Source: Chloroflexota bacterium
GTDB taxonomy: Bacteria; Chloroflexota; Anaerolineae; Aggregatilineales; Phototrophicaceae
NCBI GenBank assembly: GCA_028873975.1
Contig: JAPPMO010000036.1
Location: forward strand, 1-64,000
DNA: 64,000 nucleotides
Direction: 5' to 3'
Under the pieces are notes generated by a model, which had not been told where the DNA came from, did no database searches, and saw only the letters and a program-made list of their open reading frames with translations. Position numbers and translations under genes: made by a program. Positions 56,501 to 64,000 of the stretch are shown piece by piece (position 1 is the first letter of the stretch; each line of letters starts with the position of its first letter).

Positions 56501-56743
56501 TCGCAGCCATACAAAACCCGTTTCGCTGATAAGGGCGAGATTTGCGTGCAGGCTGTCAAGCTCATACTGACGCAAGTCAACATTTACGCCAGGCCGAGGC
56601 GTCAGGAAGGGGAGATTCTGATCCACCGTTGGATCAACATAGCCGCGCAGCTCGAAATCCCGAAAATGAATGGTGCCGAGTGTGGCTATCAAGCTGCCCG
56701 AAAGCAGCAGCAAACTGATAAGGACCAGTATCAACTGTCGCAT
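53552..56743 (-). CDS. Glycosidase-like barrel fused to an O-antigen polymerase-like domain
   Basis: This 1063-aa protein begins with a membrane signal-anchor. An extracytoplasmic (beta/alpha)8 region like GH39/GH5 follows (about residues 50-390), with the acid/base glutamate E171 in IWDEPN. The usual nucleophile position in KPLWASHWGW is H292 rather than Glu, so hydrolysis is doubtful. After a beta-rich region (about 395-510), residues about 515-1040 form a Wzy/O-antigen-ligase polytopic domain with HPVFGIGLDQFLYYY and SHPHNFLLDFWTRLG. The ATG at 56743 shares a base with the preceding stop. It heads or shares the polymer unit with the lipoprotein gene. Confidence 0.85.
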   Translation of the reverse strand: MRQLILVLISLLLLSGSLIATLGTIHFRDFELRGYVDPTVDQNLPFLTPRPGVNVDLRQYELDSLHANLALISETGFVWLRQFVYWDEIEPSKDQYDWAQWDEIFTVLREYPRLEPVVVLMHSPQWARVSPPGIEATETAPPQSLDDFARFAGRFARRYGDSVNYYQIWDEPNLDDAWGSLQPRPADYLALLAAGGGAIRAEDPSAKIIAAALAPTTEAGGQNISDLLYLDAMYQLGGAELMDIVAGKPYGFSTSPLDRRVDDSILNFSRIVALREVMLAHNDGRKPLWASHWGWNALPGEWAGAPSIWGSVTPNEQIMYTLQAFDRAHREFPWLGAMFLHHWQPNAENASAQWGFALIGPDDQPSPLLHAVQNYDFPVLAQNGLFHARTEHARYSGVWQFSELGADIGWLETSDSQLEFDFYGTDLAMLLREDDYIAFLYPTVDGSPANATAHDSDGNSYIFLRSDTHGPEQNLVPVARDLPLGQHTLRAVADRGWDRWAVAGYAVSSGNLSFAFDRQIALGAFATLLSLFIVLLTFATSPWRRWIPPVGLVFAGLSAAAHLAISSVASLALLFAMIWTWTSHRPALFARDEINILIAMATGGVLYLSPSFLLTIVSGLVLFVLIFHRLETGLILTLFWAPFFLSPVELYRFAFPMAEILILITSIAAIFRFFVWLSEQYQMANSSYPLKLQSLFSQIKFIDIGVAGIALVAILSLSWARHADAAATELRTLVLEPLLFYVIFRALRPSKRTVLHCVYGLVLASILVCVIGLLRYILGNDVIVAEEGARRLISVYGSPNNVGLLLGRSLPFALALLLVGHSARMRLSWAAALVLMGITALLTQSVGAILLGIPMGIAVALIGYAQRRAFVPILGIAAALAAGLAVLTQVSARFANILDFTSGTSFLRLRLWESAIEIIRDHPVFGIGLDQFLYYYSGEYVRPDAIWDLNLSHPHNFLLDFWTRLGIAGLIIFLLLQFAFWRYALVALSRMRNRDRDGFAIMLGLMGSMAALLGHGLIDNSVFVIDLAFIFMFQLAATMRLSELAPATESVSDSDHERSHAVP

Positions 56744-58335
56744 TATCGCGTCCAAATCGGGTTGCTTGCGCCACCGTCAAAACTTATCTGGCGGCTTTCG
56801 CCTGATTCTATGTCGACCAACCAAATGTCCCCCAGGTATACGACAGCGATGTGACGCGAATCCGGACTCCAGCTCATGTCGGTGGCGGTCAGACCGAAGT
56901 CGCTTTTGCGAATGCCGGGTTGATCGGCGTCGGGAAAGATTACTTTCTGGTTGCTGCCGTCGCGATCCGCGACAACGAGGTCGTACTCGCTGTAAATGCT
57001 ATTGTAGGGTTCGCGGGCCTGCAACCAGGCCAGATAGCCTTCAGAGCCTTCGGCGCCCGGCAATTCAATGCGCGGTGAAAAATTCGAAGCCGCCCACATC
57101 CCGACAGCCCGTCTCATTGTCGCCTTAAATCCGCCATTGGCGTCAAGAATCGCGAGATCAAATACCGGACTGGTCGTGGCGGGTTCGCTGGCCAGCGGGC
57201 CGCCATGCGCTGTGGCGGAAATAAAGTCCCCGCCGGGGGACCAAGACACCTGCGAGAGCCAGACCCAGGACCCGGAGGTGTTAAACTCCGGATACTCAAG
57301 CAAAGTATGAACTTGTTTGCCTTCAACCTCAACCACTCCCACACTGTCGGCTTTCACCCAGGCGAGCTTGTCCCCGCGCGGCGCCCAGGCAAAGTTGGTC
57401 CCCCACCATCCAAATGGTCCTCCTGCATCTTCCTCAATGATCTCCTGGATGGAAAGCGTACGACCCGTTTGACGGTCGATCTGCATCAGCCATAGGTTGT
57501 TAAGAGATTTCCACGGCGCCCGTCCCTGGCCTCGTTCGCCGGTCGAATAGGCAATTGTATTGCTGGATCTTGGCCGCCATTCCGCAAAGAGGACGTCGGT
57601 TGGCGCTAACTTGACGGGCTCGTCGTCGTCATCGAGGGATACCATCCAGAGTTCGTTAAAAAACTTGTCTGTTGCGCTACTCGCCACGGTGTAAAGCAGA
57701 ACCGATCCGTCAGGGCTGGCGGCAAATACCAACGAGTCCAGATTCTCGCTATTGCGCAAGGCGCGCTTATTCACGGTGTTGCCATGAATGCTCCAGGCTG
57801 TCCCGTTGTTAATGTAGCTTAGCCTTCCCGCAAGCGCGAAGGGTTCGACCGAACGCGAGGGACCTACGAGCACGATTTCGTCCCGTGGTTCGGTGAGGAT
57901 AGTCGCTTGCCCAATCAGGCTCCGGCTGGACTCGACATCGTCTTCAACAAGGACGCGGTAGCAGGCTTCCTGCAGGCCGGTCCTCCCGACCTGGCTCAAT
58001 CTTTCTTGCCCGGGGGCGATGCCCTCGTATGGAATCCGCTGACGCTGGAAGGGCAGGGTTTCGCGCTGGCAGACTTGCTCTTCCCGTACTCGGCGCACGG
58101 TGACATGCATTCCGTCCGCGAGTTGCAGGTTTAGAGGATGACTGACTCGATCCAGTTCACCCAGAACGATTTTGGCGTTCGCCAGCAGCTCTTCGACAGA
58201 TACCCGAGAAGCGTAAGTAAAGGTCTGCGTTTTGCCATCAGCAAGCAAGGAAACGTTCACCGTTACTTCTTCAACTGGCGCTCGACACGCGACCAGGACA
58301 AGCAAGATGAAGGCCAGCGAGCAAAAGCGGATCAA
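56743..58335 (-). CDS. Lipoprotein with DUF348, G5 and TolB-like propeller domains
   Basis: A lipobox (LVAC, modified Cys17) predicts membrane anchoring. A DUF348-type domain (about residues 24-80; SVEELLANAKIVL, LADGMHVTVRRV) is followed by a G5-type domain (about 85-160; RIPYEGIAPGQERLSQVG in part), both linked to cell-wall or glycan binding. The rest is a WD40/TolB-like beta-propeller with repeated segments such as FAWAPRGDKLAWVKAD and MSWSPDSRHIAVVYLG. No catalytic site is seen. Its stop overlaps the start of the glycosidase-Wzy gene (TAATG), so the two are translationally coupled. Confidence 0.82.
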   Translation of the reverse strand: MIRFCSLAFILLVLVACRAPVEEVTVNVSLLADGKTQTFTYASRVSVEELLANAKIVLGELDRVSHPLNLQLADGMHVTVRRVREEQVCQRETLPFQRQRIPYEGIAPGQERLSQVGRTGLQEACYRVLVEDDVESSRSLIGQATILTEPRDEIVLVGPSRSVEPFALAGRLSYINNGTAWSIHGNTVNKRALRNSENLDSLVFAASPDGSVLLYTVASSATDKFFNELWMVSLDDDDEPVKLAPTDVLFAEWRPRSSNTIAYSTGERGQGRAPWKSLNNLWLMQIDRQTGRTLSIQEIIEEDAGGPFGWWGTNFAWAPRGDKLAWVKADSVGVVEVEGKQVHTLLEYPEFNTSGSWVWLSQVSWSPGGDFISATAHGGPLASEPATTSPVFDLAILDANGGFKATMRRAVGMWAASNFSPRIELPGAEGSEGYLAWLQAREPYNSIYSEYDLVVADRDGSNQKVIFPDADQPGIRKSDFGLTATDMSWSPDSRHIAVVYLGDIWLVDIESGESRQISFDGGASNPIWTR

Positions 58336-58365
58336 GATTCCGGTCCTCTTGGAGTCCTTTGATAA

Positions 58366-59421
58366 TTACATATATATCGTAGTCGATTTTGCTTTGAGGA
58401 CAAATAACCGTGGGTGCAAGCCGCTGAGAGTTATCTTGGTTTCCGAAATCGTTCGCCAGTTGGATTGGGCGATACAGTTGCGAAGTAAATTAACCTCATG
58501 TGTCAGTAGAATCAGTACTGCGTCCGGCTTGGCAATCCGGTAGGCTTCTCGCAGCAAAGCTGGATACAGCCGGAGATTGTCGGCATGTGAACCGACCTGT
58601 CCGCCAAAGGGCAAATCAGCGTAGATACGATCAATAGCGCGTGAAGGCAGAGGTGTGCGCCCCGCGTCAGCATGCAATAGAATCACGCGATGCTTCGTGT
58701 CGGATGCGCGCAGATTGCGCTCGGCCGCGCTTAGCATGTTGGCGCTGTTATCGACCGCGAGCAATTGATCCGAGGTTTTGTTATGGGCATGTTCCACGAG
58801 AATGGTTCCGGAACCGCAGCACAAGTTAAGGACTCTATCCTGCGCGTCTCGTGATTGGATCTGGGTCATGGCGTAAGCGACTGTCGCGTTCAGCGCGCCG
58901 GGCACATTGATTATCCGCCAATCGCGCTTCGACAGCGGACGCGGTCCGAGGCGAACGAGAACTTCCCAAGCCGACCGATCAATTGGCCTTGCCAGGCGCA
59001 GATAGAGTTCGCCTTTGTTTTCCTCCGCCAATTCAACATCGAGTGACCTGGCCAATTCTTCCTTCAGACGCATTATCACTTGCGAGTTCGCTCCTGCGGC
59101 GCCAAGACCCAGTCTGGGATTTTGCAAAGTCCAGTCGCGCATGACTGCCCGCAAGATACCGATCAATCGCGTGAGATGCTGATGGCCCAATAAAGCTTTT
59201 GGGCGCGGGACCTCGAAGCGATGTACGCTGTAGATCGCAATTGCTGATCGAAGCGTTAAGAGCGGTCGAGAGTCCCCGGCGAATCGAAAGCGGAGGAATC
59301 CCGGTCTAAGGGTCTCCAAGCTGCGAGCGTCACAGGAATTAAGTTCGTCCATTGCGAAGGCCTCCAAACCGGGAATGCACTCCACCTCGTATTCCTTGGA
59401 ACGGCTTGCCCGCTTGCGCAT
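58366..59421 (-). CDS. THUMP-domain nucleic acid methyltransferase
   Basis: This is a SAM-dependent rRNA or tRNA methyltransferase of the Trm11/RlmL-like class. Residues 1-150 form a THUMP-like RNA-binding region. The SAM site is LNLCCGSGTILVE and the catalytic DPPY-like motif is DLPFGGQVGSH, in which the D-L-P-F form suggests guanine or amine methylation. The ATG at 59421 follows a GGGGAAG site and gives 351 aa; a TTG at 59454 is an alternative. It is 30 bases upstream of the lipoprotein gene on the same strand. Confidence 0.82.
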   Translation of the reverse strand: MRKRASRSKEYEVECIPGLEAFAMDELNSCDARSLETLRPGFLRFRFAGDSRPLLTLRSAIAIYSVHRFEVPRPKALLGHQHLTRLIGILRAVMRDWTLQNPRLGLGAAGANSQVIMRLKEELARSLDVELAEENKGELYLRLARPIDRSAWEVLVRLGPRPLSKRDWRIINVPGALNATVAYAMTQIQSRDAQDRVLNLCCGSGTILVEHAHNKTSDQLLAVDNSANMLSAAERNLRASDTKHRVILLHADAGRTPLPSRAIDRIYADLPFGGQVGSHADNLRLYPALLREAYRIAKPDAVLILLTHEVNLLRNCIAQSNWRTISETKITLSGLHPRLFVLKAKSTTIYM

Positions 59422-59639
59422 TTGTGCTTGCTTCCCCGTTTCAACGTTCTGCAAATAACCTGCAAATGCCTGGCGTCTCCGCCGAGGCCGCCCAGATTGA
59501 CCTCGCCAACTGGCCGGCGAGACTATTATAGCGCAGCGCCCGACCGGTGGCGGGAACGCCGCGCTATCGTATTTCCAGGATACGGCTGTGAGCTAGTTGC
59601 CGGGCAGCGCGTGTAGTAGAATAAGGCGCAGTCATCCGA

Positions 59640-59698
59640 ACGAGGGCAAAATAATAAGCCTTCTCGTCGGATGAGCGACGCGGTTTGCATAACAGCTC
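59640..59698 (+). repeat. Intergenic repeat R1, copy E (right half)
   Basis: GCAAAATAATAAGCCTTCTCG and TCGGATGAGCGACGCGGTTTGC match the right half of copy A closely. The gap 59422-59753 otherwise shows nothing I can support. Confidence 0.5.
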
Positions 59699-59753
59699 AA
59701 GCGCGCAATCGTTCTGCTCTCACTGTTTCTGGAACTAATCGGCTGGGGTGTCA

Positions 59754-60719
59754 ATGAAGCTCGCTATACTCACGTTCTTGGCAGTGATTGCCACTGTCGC
59801 CAGCGCCCAAGATAGCGCGCCTTCGGATTCAAACGACACAGATGCCTCAATCGTCGAAACTGCTGTCCCGGGCATGAATGATGCGGATGAGAGTGGCGTT
59901 GTCGCGCTGGCGTCTCCGCTTTTGCAGGATGATCTGCAATTGCTGGTGGGCAACGTGCAGCGACCAAATGCCATGGTCTGGTTTGAGGATCACCTCTACA
60001 CCGTCTGCAACGGAGACTGGACGATTTACCAGATTGATGATCGGAATGGCGATACGATCACATACGTTTTTGGCGTCAAGAATGGCCACAGCATGCTCAT
60101 GGAGAGCACTAATGAGGGCTTCGACCTGTGGGTTCCGGATCCCGAAAGTGAGACGCTGTGGAAGGTCAACCAAGACCGGCTTGCTCCAGAAAGCGTGTTC
60201 GACCAACTTGCAGCGCCTTGGGGTATAGCTCGTATTGACGAGGACTCGCTTCTGGTGTCTGACACCAAGGAAAACGCCATTTTTCAAGTAAGCGAGGCGG
60301 GTGAAGCGATTACCATCGCCTCAGGGCTACGGGCGCCAACCGGCATCGCCATCGACGACTCCCGGATCTATTTCGCAAACGGCGGCAGCGCGCGTCGCGG
60401 GATAGAGTGGATGCGGGTAGAAGAAAATGGCGCGATCTCCGGGCCGAAACCCTTGGTGAAGGGCTTGCAAAACACAACTAACATCATCCTCGGTGATGAC
60501 GGGCTACTGTATTTCGGTTACGCGCTGGGCACGCGCGCGGTTGTTGGGCGCGTCGATCCTGATCATTGTCTGGAGGATGGCTGTAGCGGGGACGAGACAG
60601 AAATGCTTGTCTTCTCGGATATACCGGCGCCTGTATCACTGGCGCTCTCGTCTGACCTGCGGCTGTTCTTGCACAGCCGCTTCCGCCCGGAAGTCTATTG
60701 GGCGCAGTTGCCAGCCTGA
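59754..60719 (+). CDS. Secreted beta-propeller protein, SMP-30/NHL-like
   Basis: This 321-aa protein has a cleavable signal peptide (ATVASAQDS boundary). Repeated blades follow, with segments such as NAMVWFEDHLYTVCNGDWTIY and RAPTGIAIDDSRIYFANGG (each cited in part). No catalytic residues can be assigned. The ATG at 59754 is used in preference to a GTG at 59748. It is transcribed away from the methyltransferase and is convergent with hflX. It may bind glycans or metals outside the membrane. Confidence 0.72.
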   Translation: MKLAILTFLAVIATVASAQDSAPSDSNDTDASIVETAVPGMNDADESGVVALASPLLQDDLQLLVGNVQRPNAMVWFEDHLYTVCNGDWTIYQIDDRNGDTITYVFGVKNGHSMLMESTNEGFDLWVPDPESETLWKVNQDRLAPESVFDQLAAPWGIARIDEDSLLVSDTKENAIFQVSEAGEAITIASGLRAPTGIAIDDSRIYFANGGSARRGIEWMRVEENGAISGPKPLVKGLQNTTNIILGDDGLLYFGYALGTRAVVGRVDPDHCLEDGCSGDETEMLVFSDIPAPVSLALSSDLRLFLHSRFRPEVYWAQLPA

Positions 60720-60739
60720 CAATCATAAGGACGGCTTGT

Positions 60740-62068
60740 TTAAGTTGACTCCGTGCTGTCGATAGCAAACTTCAGATAATAGTTGCTGACTTGCTTGGGC
60801 ATGGACAGAGTCAAGAGCCAACCATTCTCTTTCGTAGACTGACGGCGAATATATCCTCGCTCGTACAGTTTTGAATACTCGCTCCCGGCGTGATAGGGGA
60901 GCAGCACCTCAAGCGTTGTATCCCGCTCGGCCAAGACGTCTCGCATAGTAGCCAGCAAGTCGGCAATGCCGCTGCCGTCCAAGGCGGAGGTAGCGACGAC
61001 GCTGCGATAATTGTCGACGAGCGGCAACTGTGGAAGCGGCCCGTCCAGCAGGTCAATCTTGTTCAATACCAAGAGCCGGGGCATGCCGGCGGCATCAATT
61101 TCCGCCAATGTATCTTCCACCGCGTCGATATGTTGCAAGGCGTTTGGATGACTAACATCGACAATGTGCAAGAGCAGATCAGCTTCTGCGACCTCTTCAA
61201 GAGTCGCGCGGAAGGCGGCAATCAGCGTGGTGGGCAGCTTCTGGATAAAGCCGACGGTATCGGTGAGCAGGATATCCGAGTGATTGGGCAAAGCAATGCG
61301 CCTCGTCGTGGGATCGAGCGTCGCAAAAAGTTGATCGGCGGCGTAGACGTCGGAACCCGCCAGGGCATTCAGCAGGCTCGATTTTCCGGCGTTGGTATAA
61401 CCCACCAGCGCTGCCAATGGCAACCCGGATCCCCGGCGCCGACTTCGATGCAGACTGCGGTGCGAGCGGACTTGTTCGAGCGCGGCTTTCAGCTTGGTGA
61501 TCTTCCGGGTAATCTCGCGCCGGTCGACTTCGAGCTGGGTTTCGCCTGGACCGCGCAAACCGACGCCGCCCGAGCCGCCACGCGCGCCTCCGCCCCCGGC
61601 CTGTCTGGCGAGGTGCGTCCATTGCCGCGTCAAACGCGGCAAACGGTACTCATATTGCGCCAGTTCAACCTGCAGCGCTCCTTCGCTGGTTCGCGCGTGC
61701 CGCGCAAATATATCCAGGATCAATGCCGAACGATCCAGCAGCCTAATCGTCTCGCCAAACTGTTTTTCCAGTTCGCGCTGGTGACGTGGAGAGAGTTCTT
61801 CGTCGAATACGATGACATTCACGTCGAGTAATGAAATCTCGTCTATGATTTGCTCAAGCTTGCCGGAGCCTATGAAAGTCTTGGCATTTATCTTCCGCAG
61901 GCGCTGAAAGGTTTGCCCGACGACCTCAAGACCGGCGGTTTCGGCGAGGAGCGCAAGCTCACTTAAGGAATCAGCTACTGAAAAAGGCGCAGACTCCTGC
62001 TGCACCTCGATTCCAACCAAATAGGCTCGTTCGGCATGATCGTTTGCAATTAGCTCAGGTTTCGACAT
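60740..62068 (-). CDS. hflX: Ribosome-associated GTPase HflX
   Basis: This GTPase splits stalled ribosomes. The N-terminal domain (about 1-190) has the family segments [14 protein letters not shown] and [14 protein letters not shown]. The GTPase domain has G1 in [15 protein letters not shown]3 in [10 protein letters not shown] and G4 in NKIDLLD. Length (442 aa) is normal. Its start overlaps the trmFO end by 14 bases, so it is coupled to trmFO. Confidence 0.95.
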   Translation of the reverse strand: MSKPELIANDHAERAYLVGIEVQQESAPFSVADSLSELALLAETAGLEVVGQTFQRLRKINAKTFIGSGKLEQIIDEISLLDVNVIVFDEELSPRHQRELEKQFGETIRLLDRSALILDIFARHARTSEGALQVELAQYEYRLPRLTRQWTHLARQAGGGGARGGSGGVGLRGPGETQLEVDRREITRKITKLKAALEQVRSHRSLHRSRRRGSGLPLAALVGYTNAGKSSLLNALAGSDVYAADQLFATLDPTTRRIALPNHSDILLTDTVGFIQKLPTTLIAAFRATLEEVAEADLLLHIVDVSHPNALQHIDAVEDTLAEIDAAGMPRLLVLNKIDLLDGPLPQLPLVDNYRSVVATSALDGSGIADLLATMRDVLAERDTTLEVLLPYHAGSEYSKLYERGYIRRQSTKENGWLLTLSMPKQVSNYYLKFAIDSTEST

Positions 62069-63437
62069 GTTGATCCAACTCGCTGTTTTCGAGATTTGCT
62101 TGAATCACCTGATCATCTAATTCCAGAAGCGCGGCCAACATCGCCTTGCGCGCGCGCTCGGAGTACGCTTGTCTGCGCTGCGCCTTGTTTTTGATCTTGA
62201 CCGCCAGCGGCGGCAATATACCCAGGTTCGCTTTCATGGGTTGGAATTCTTTTGGCGGGCAATTCGTCACGTAGTGACACAGGGCGCCCAACATTGTCTC
62301 TTGCGGCGGCGTCCATTCGCGCAAGCCATTCAGTTGTCGCGACAGATTGAGCGCGGCGATGTAGCCGGTGGCTGTATTGCCGACATAACCTTCGACGCCG
62401 GTGATTTGACCGGCAAAATACAGATTTGGATTCTGACGAAACTGCATGGTCGCATGCAGGAGCGCCGGCGCATTCAAAAAAGTGTTGCGGTGCATTTGCC
62501 CCATGCGAATAAACTCGGCATTTTCCAGCCCGGGAATGAGCCTGAGTATCTCTTTTTGCTGTTTCCAGCGGATGTTGGTTTGGAAACCAACGAGATTGTA
62601 AAGGGTGCCAGCGAGGTTGTCTTGCCGCAATTGCACGACCGCATAGGGGCGACGGTCCGTGTGCGGATCGGTCAAGCCGACCGGGCGCATCGGACCAAAA
62701 GCCAGCGTATCGTCGCCGCGCTTTGCTAATTGCTCAATGGGAACACAGCCCTCGAAAAAATTCGTGTCTTCACGCTCGAAGTCGCGCAGCTCTATCGTCT
62801 CGGCGCTTTGCAGGGCGCGGACGAAGCGCAGATACTGATCTTTGTCCATGGGGCAGTTGATGTAGTCGCCGCTGGCATCGTCGCCTCTTCCGTAGCGATT
62901 GGCCGAGAAAGCTCGCGCCATGTTGATGCTGCCGGCCTCTACAATAGGGGAGATGGCGTCATAAAAGTAAAGGTAGTCTTCACCGGTATACCGCGCGATC
63001 TCTTTGGTCATCGCGGGCGAGGTCAGCGGACCCGTCGCGACAATCGCGGGCGCGTCCCCGGGCAATTCGGTAACTTCCTCTCGTATCACCTCAATGTTGG
63101 GATGACAATTCAATGTTTCAGTGACGCGTTCGGCGAAGCGAAGCCGGTCTACCGCCAAGGCGCCGCCAGCCGGCACGGAAGCCGCTTCGGCACAACGCAT
63201 GAGCAGCGAACCCAGCATTTTCATTTCCGCCTGCAAGATACCTGTCGCGCGATCGGGCAACTTGGAACCAAGGGAGTTGCTGCAAACCAATTCCGCCAAC
63301 CGATCACTCACATGAGCGCCGGTCGATCGCTGGGGGCGCATTTCGTATAACCGGGTGGGGCGCCCGCGTTCCGCCAACTGCCAAGCGGCTTCGCAACCTG
63401 CCAATCCGCCGCCGATCACTGTCACGTCATGGTTCAT
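62055..63437 (-). CDS. trmFO: Folate-dependent tRNA methyltransferase TrmFO
   Basis: This FAD and methylene-tetrahydrofolate enzyme methylates U54 in the T loop of tRNA. The N-terminal FAD site [19 protein letters not shown] (cited in part), [12 protein letters not shown] and CSNSLGS are diagnostic. The C-terminal [16 protein letters not shown] region is also typical. Length is 460 aa. It lies 15 bases downstream of fabF on the same strand and overlaps hflX. The enzyme is common in Gram-positive and several other phyla. Confidence 0.96.
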   Translation of the reverse strand: MNHDVTVIGGGLAGCEAAWQLAERGRPTRLYEMRPQRSTGAHVSDRLAELVCSNSLGSKLPDRATGILQAEMKMLGSLLMRCAEAASVPAGGALAVDRLRFAERVTETLNCHPNIEVIREEVTELPGDAPAIVATGPLTSPAMTKEIARYTGEDYLYFYDAISPIVEAGSINMARAFSANRYGRGDDASGDYINCPMDKDQYLRFVRALQSAETIELRDFEREDTNFFEGCVPIEQLAKRGDDTLAFGPMRPVGLTDPHTDRRPYAVVQLRQDNLAGTLYNLVGFQTNIRWKQQKEILRLIPGLENAEFIRMGQMHRNTFLNAPALLHATMQFRQNPNLYFAGQITGVEGYVGNTATGYIAALNLSRQLNGLREWTPPQETMLGALCHYVTNCPPKEFQPMKANLGILPPLAVKIKNKAQRRQAYSERARKAMLAALLELDDQVIQANLENSELDQHVET

Positions 63438-63452
63438 TGAGGCTGCCGTCCT

Positions 63453-64000
63453 TTAGAGTCGCCGGATGATAATTGAGGCGTTTTGCCCGCCCAAGCCGAA
63501 GCTGTTGGACATAACGGTATTGATGCCCGGGACTTCGCGCGCATGGTTGGGTACATAATCAAGATCGCACTCGGGATCCGGACTGTCGTAGTTTATGGTC
63601 GGGTGCAAGAGCTCGCGCTCGAGCGTCATCAAGCAGGCCGACAATTCCAGGGAACCGCATCCGGCCATGGCATGCCCGATCATGCTTTTAGTCGAGCTAA
63701 CAGGGATGCCGTAGGCGGATTCGCCAAAGACCTGCTTTATCGCCTTCGTTTCGATCAAATCGTTGGCAGCTGTCGATGAACCATGCGCATTGATGTATTC
63801 GATCTCCGTCGGCTCAACCCGGGCGTCGTCCAAAGCCCACTGCATGGCGCGCTGGGCGCCTGCGCCCTCAGGATTGGGCGCGGCAACATGGTAGGCGTCG
63901 GACGAGGATGAATATCCCAGGACCTCGGCATAAATCGGCGCGTCGCGCGCTAGCGCGTGTTCCAGGCTTTCGACAAGAAAGACGGCGCCGCCTTCCCCCA
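63453..64000 (-). CDS. fabF: 3-oxoacyl-ACP synthase II (KAS II), 3' part, truncated by window edge
   Basis: The frame runs to the window end, beyond an internal ATG at 63845. Translated upstream codons read GEGGAVFLVESLEHALARD, then AEVLGYSSSSDAYH and PNPEGAGAQRAM, all KAS II features. One active-site histidine lies in NAHGSSTAANDLIE and another in STKSMIGHAMAG. The C-terminal SNSFGLGGQNAS is intact. The N-terminal half, with the active cysteine, is outside the window. It elongates fatty acids with acyl-ACP and probably shares a transcript with trmFO and hflX. Confidence 0.95.
   Translation of the reverse strand, partial: GEGGAVFLVESLEHALARDAPIYAEVLGYSSSSDAYHVAAPNPEGAGAQRAMQWALDDARVEPTEIEYINAHGSSTAANDLIETKAIKQVFGESAYGIPVSSTKSMIGHAMAGCGSLELSACLMTLERELLHPTINYDSPDPECDLDYVPNHAREVPGINTVMSNSFGLGGQNASIIIRRL

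Noticed and set aside
1..64000. CRISPR arrays, tRNA or rRNA genes, insertion sequences
   Set aside because: No direct repeats with regular spacers, no cloverleaf-like sequence and no transposase gene were seen in any gap.

Overview
The window is a gene-dense chromosomal segment (about 58 protein genes, no rRNA, tRNA or CRISPR array seen) from a bacterium that is most likely a member of the Chloroflexota, probably near Anaerolineae/Caldilineae. This is an inference from gene content: two secreted LysM proteins, one with long Pro/Thr-rich linkers; a polyphosphate glucokinase; a fungal/archaeal-type aspartate-semialdehyde dehydrogenase; a type 2 isopentenyl-diphosphate isomerase; a DUF348-G5 lipoprotein; and a MoxR-DUF58 pair. 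No LPS or outer-membrane assembly genes are visible. TTG starts are used repeatedly (7435, sucC, the UDP-xylose synthase, the 28076 gene). Nothing looks like a phage, plasmid or large genomic island; the mobile-looking DNA is limited to short intergenic repeats.

Layout. 1-2610: cysteine desulfurase and the tRNA thiolase MnmA. 2596-5654 (minus): a tight five-gene run with an SbnI-like free-serine kinase, an ACT-domain protein, an unknown protein, a tail-anchored JAMM peptidase and a prepilin peptidase. 5913-8586: a Nudix hydrolase and membrane proteins. 8608-12242: two secreted LysM proteins, one an M23 endopeptidase. 12559-14578: succinyl-CoA synthetase. 14588-18828 (minus): ruvB-queA, then rplU-rpmA-rpmE and tdk. 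The L31 protein carries a C-terminal domain resembling the DNA-binding domain of RNA polymerase alpha. 19093-20789: upp and a WecA-type transferase. 20765-25576 (minus): gap-pgk-tpiA and a degenerate M50-like membrane protein. 25775-32315: MFS-spermidine-synthase fusion, DUF1461 protein, GNAT, sarcosine-oxidase-like flavoenzyme, MoxR/DUF58. 32599-40970: Roadblock protein, pyrG, an adenosine-deaminase-like pseudoenzyme, hsp20, pheA, asd, L,D-transpeptidase, polyphosphate glucokinase, flavin reductase. 41338-48508: membrane glycosyltransferase, response regulator, PP2C phosphatase, hemW, type 2 IDI, acyl carrier protein. 48585-58335 (minus): an exopolysaccharide-type locus. 58366-64000: rRNA/tRNA methyltransferase, secreted propeller protein, hflX, trmFO and the 3' part of fabF.

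How the genes work together. Central metabolism is represented by lower glycolysis (gap-pgk-tpiA), sucCD and ppgK. Translation and RNA modification are represented by mnmA, queA, trmFO, a THUMP methyltransferase, hflX and L21/L27/L31. The envelope is served by M23 and L,D-transpeptidase enzymes and by a polymer locus with a GT4 transferase, GtrA flippase, two Wzy-type polymerases and UDP-xylose synthase. One of the two polymerases is fused to an extracytoplasmic glycosidase-like barrel.

The observations most worth following are the L31-alphaCTD fusion, the serine-kinase/ACT/JAMM operon next to the cysteine desulfurase (a possible phosphoserine-to-cysteine module), the glycosidase-Wzy fusion that lacks its nucleophile, the deaminase-like pseudoenzyme beside pyrG, and a family of about seven related intergenic repeats of roughly 60-120 bp.
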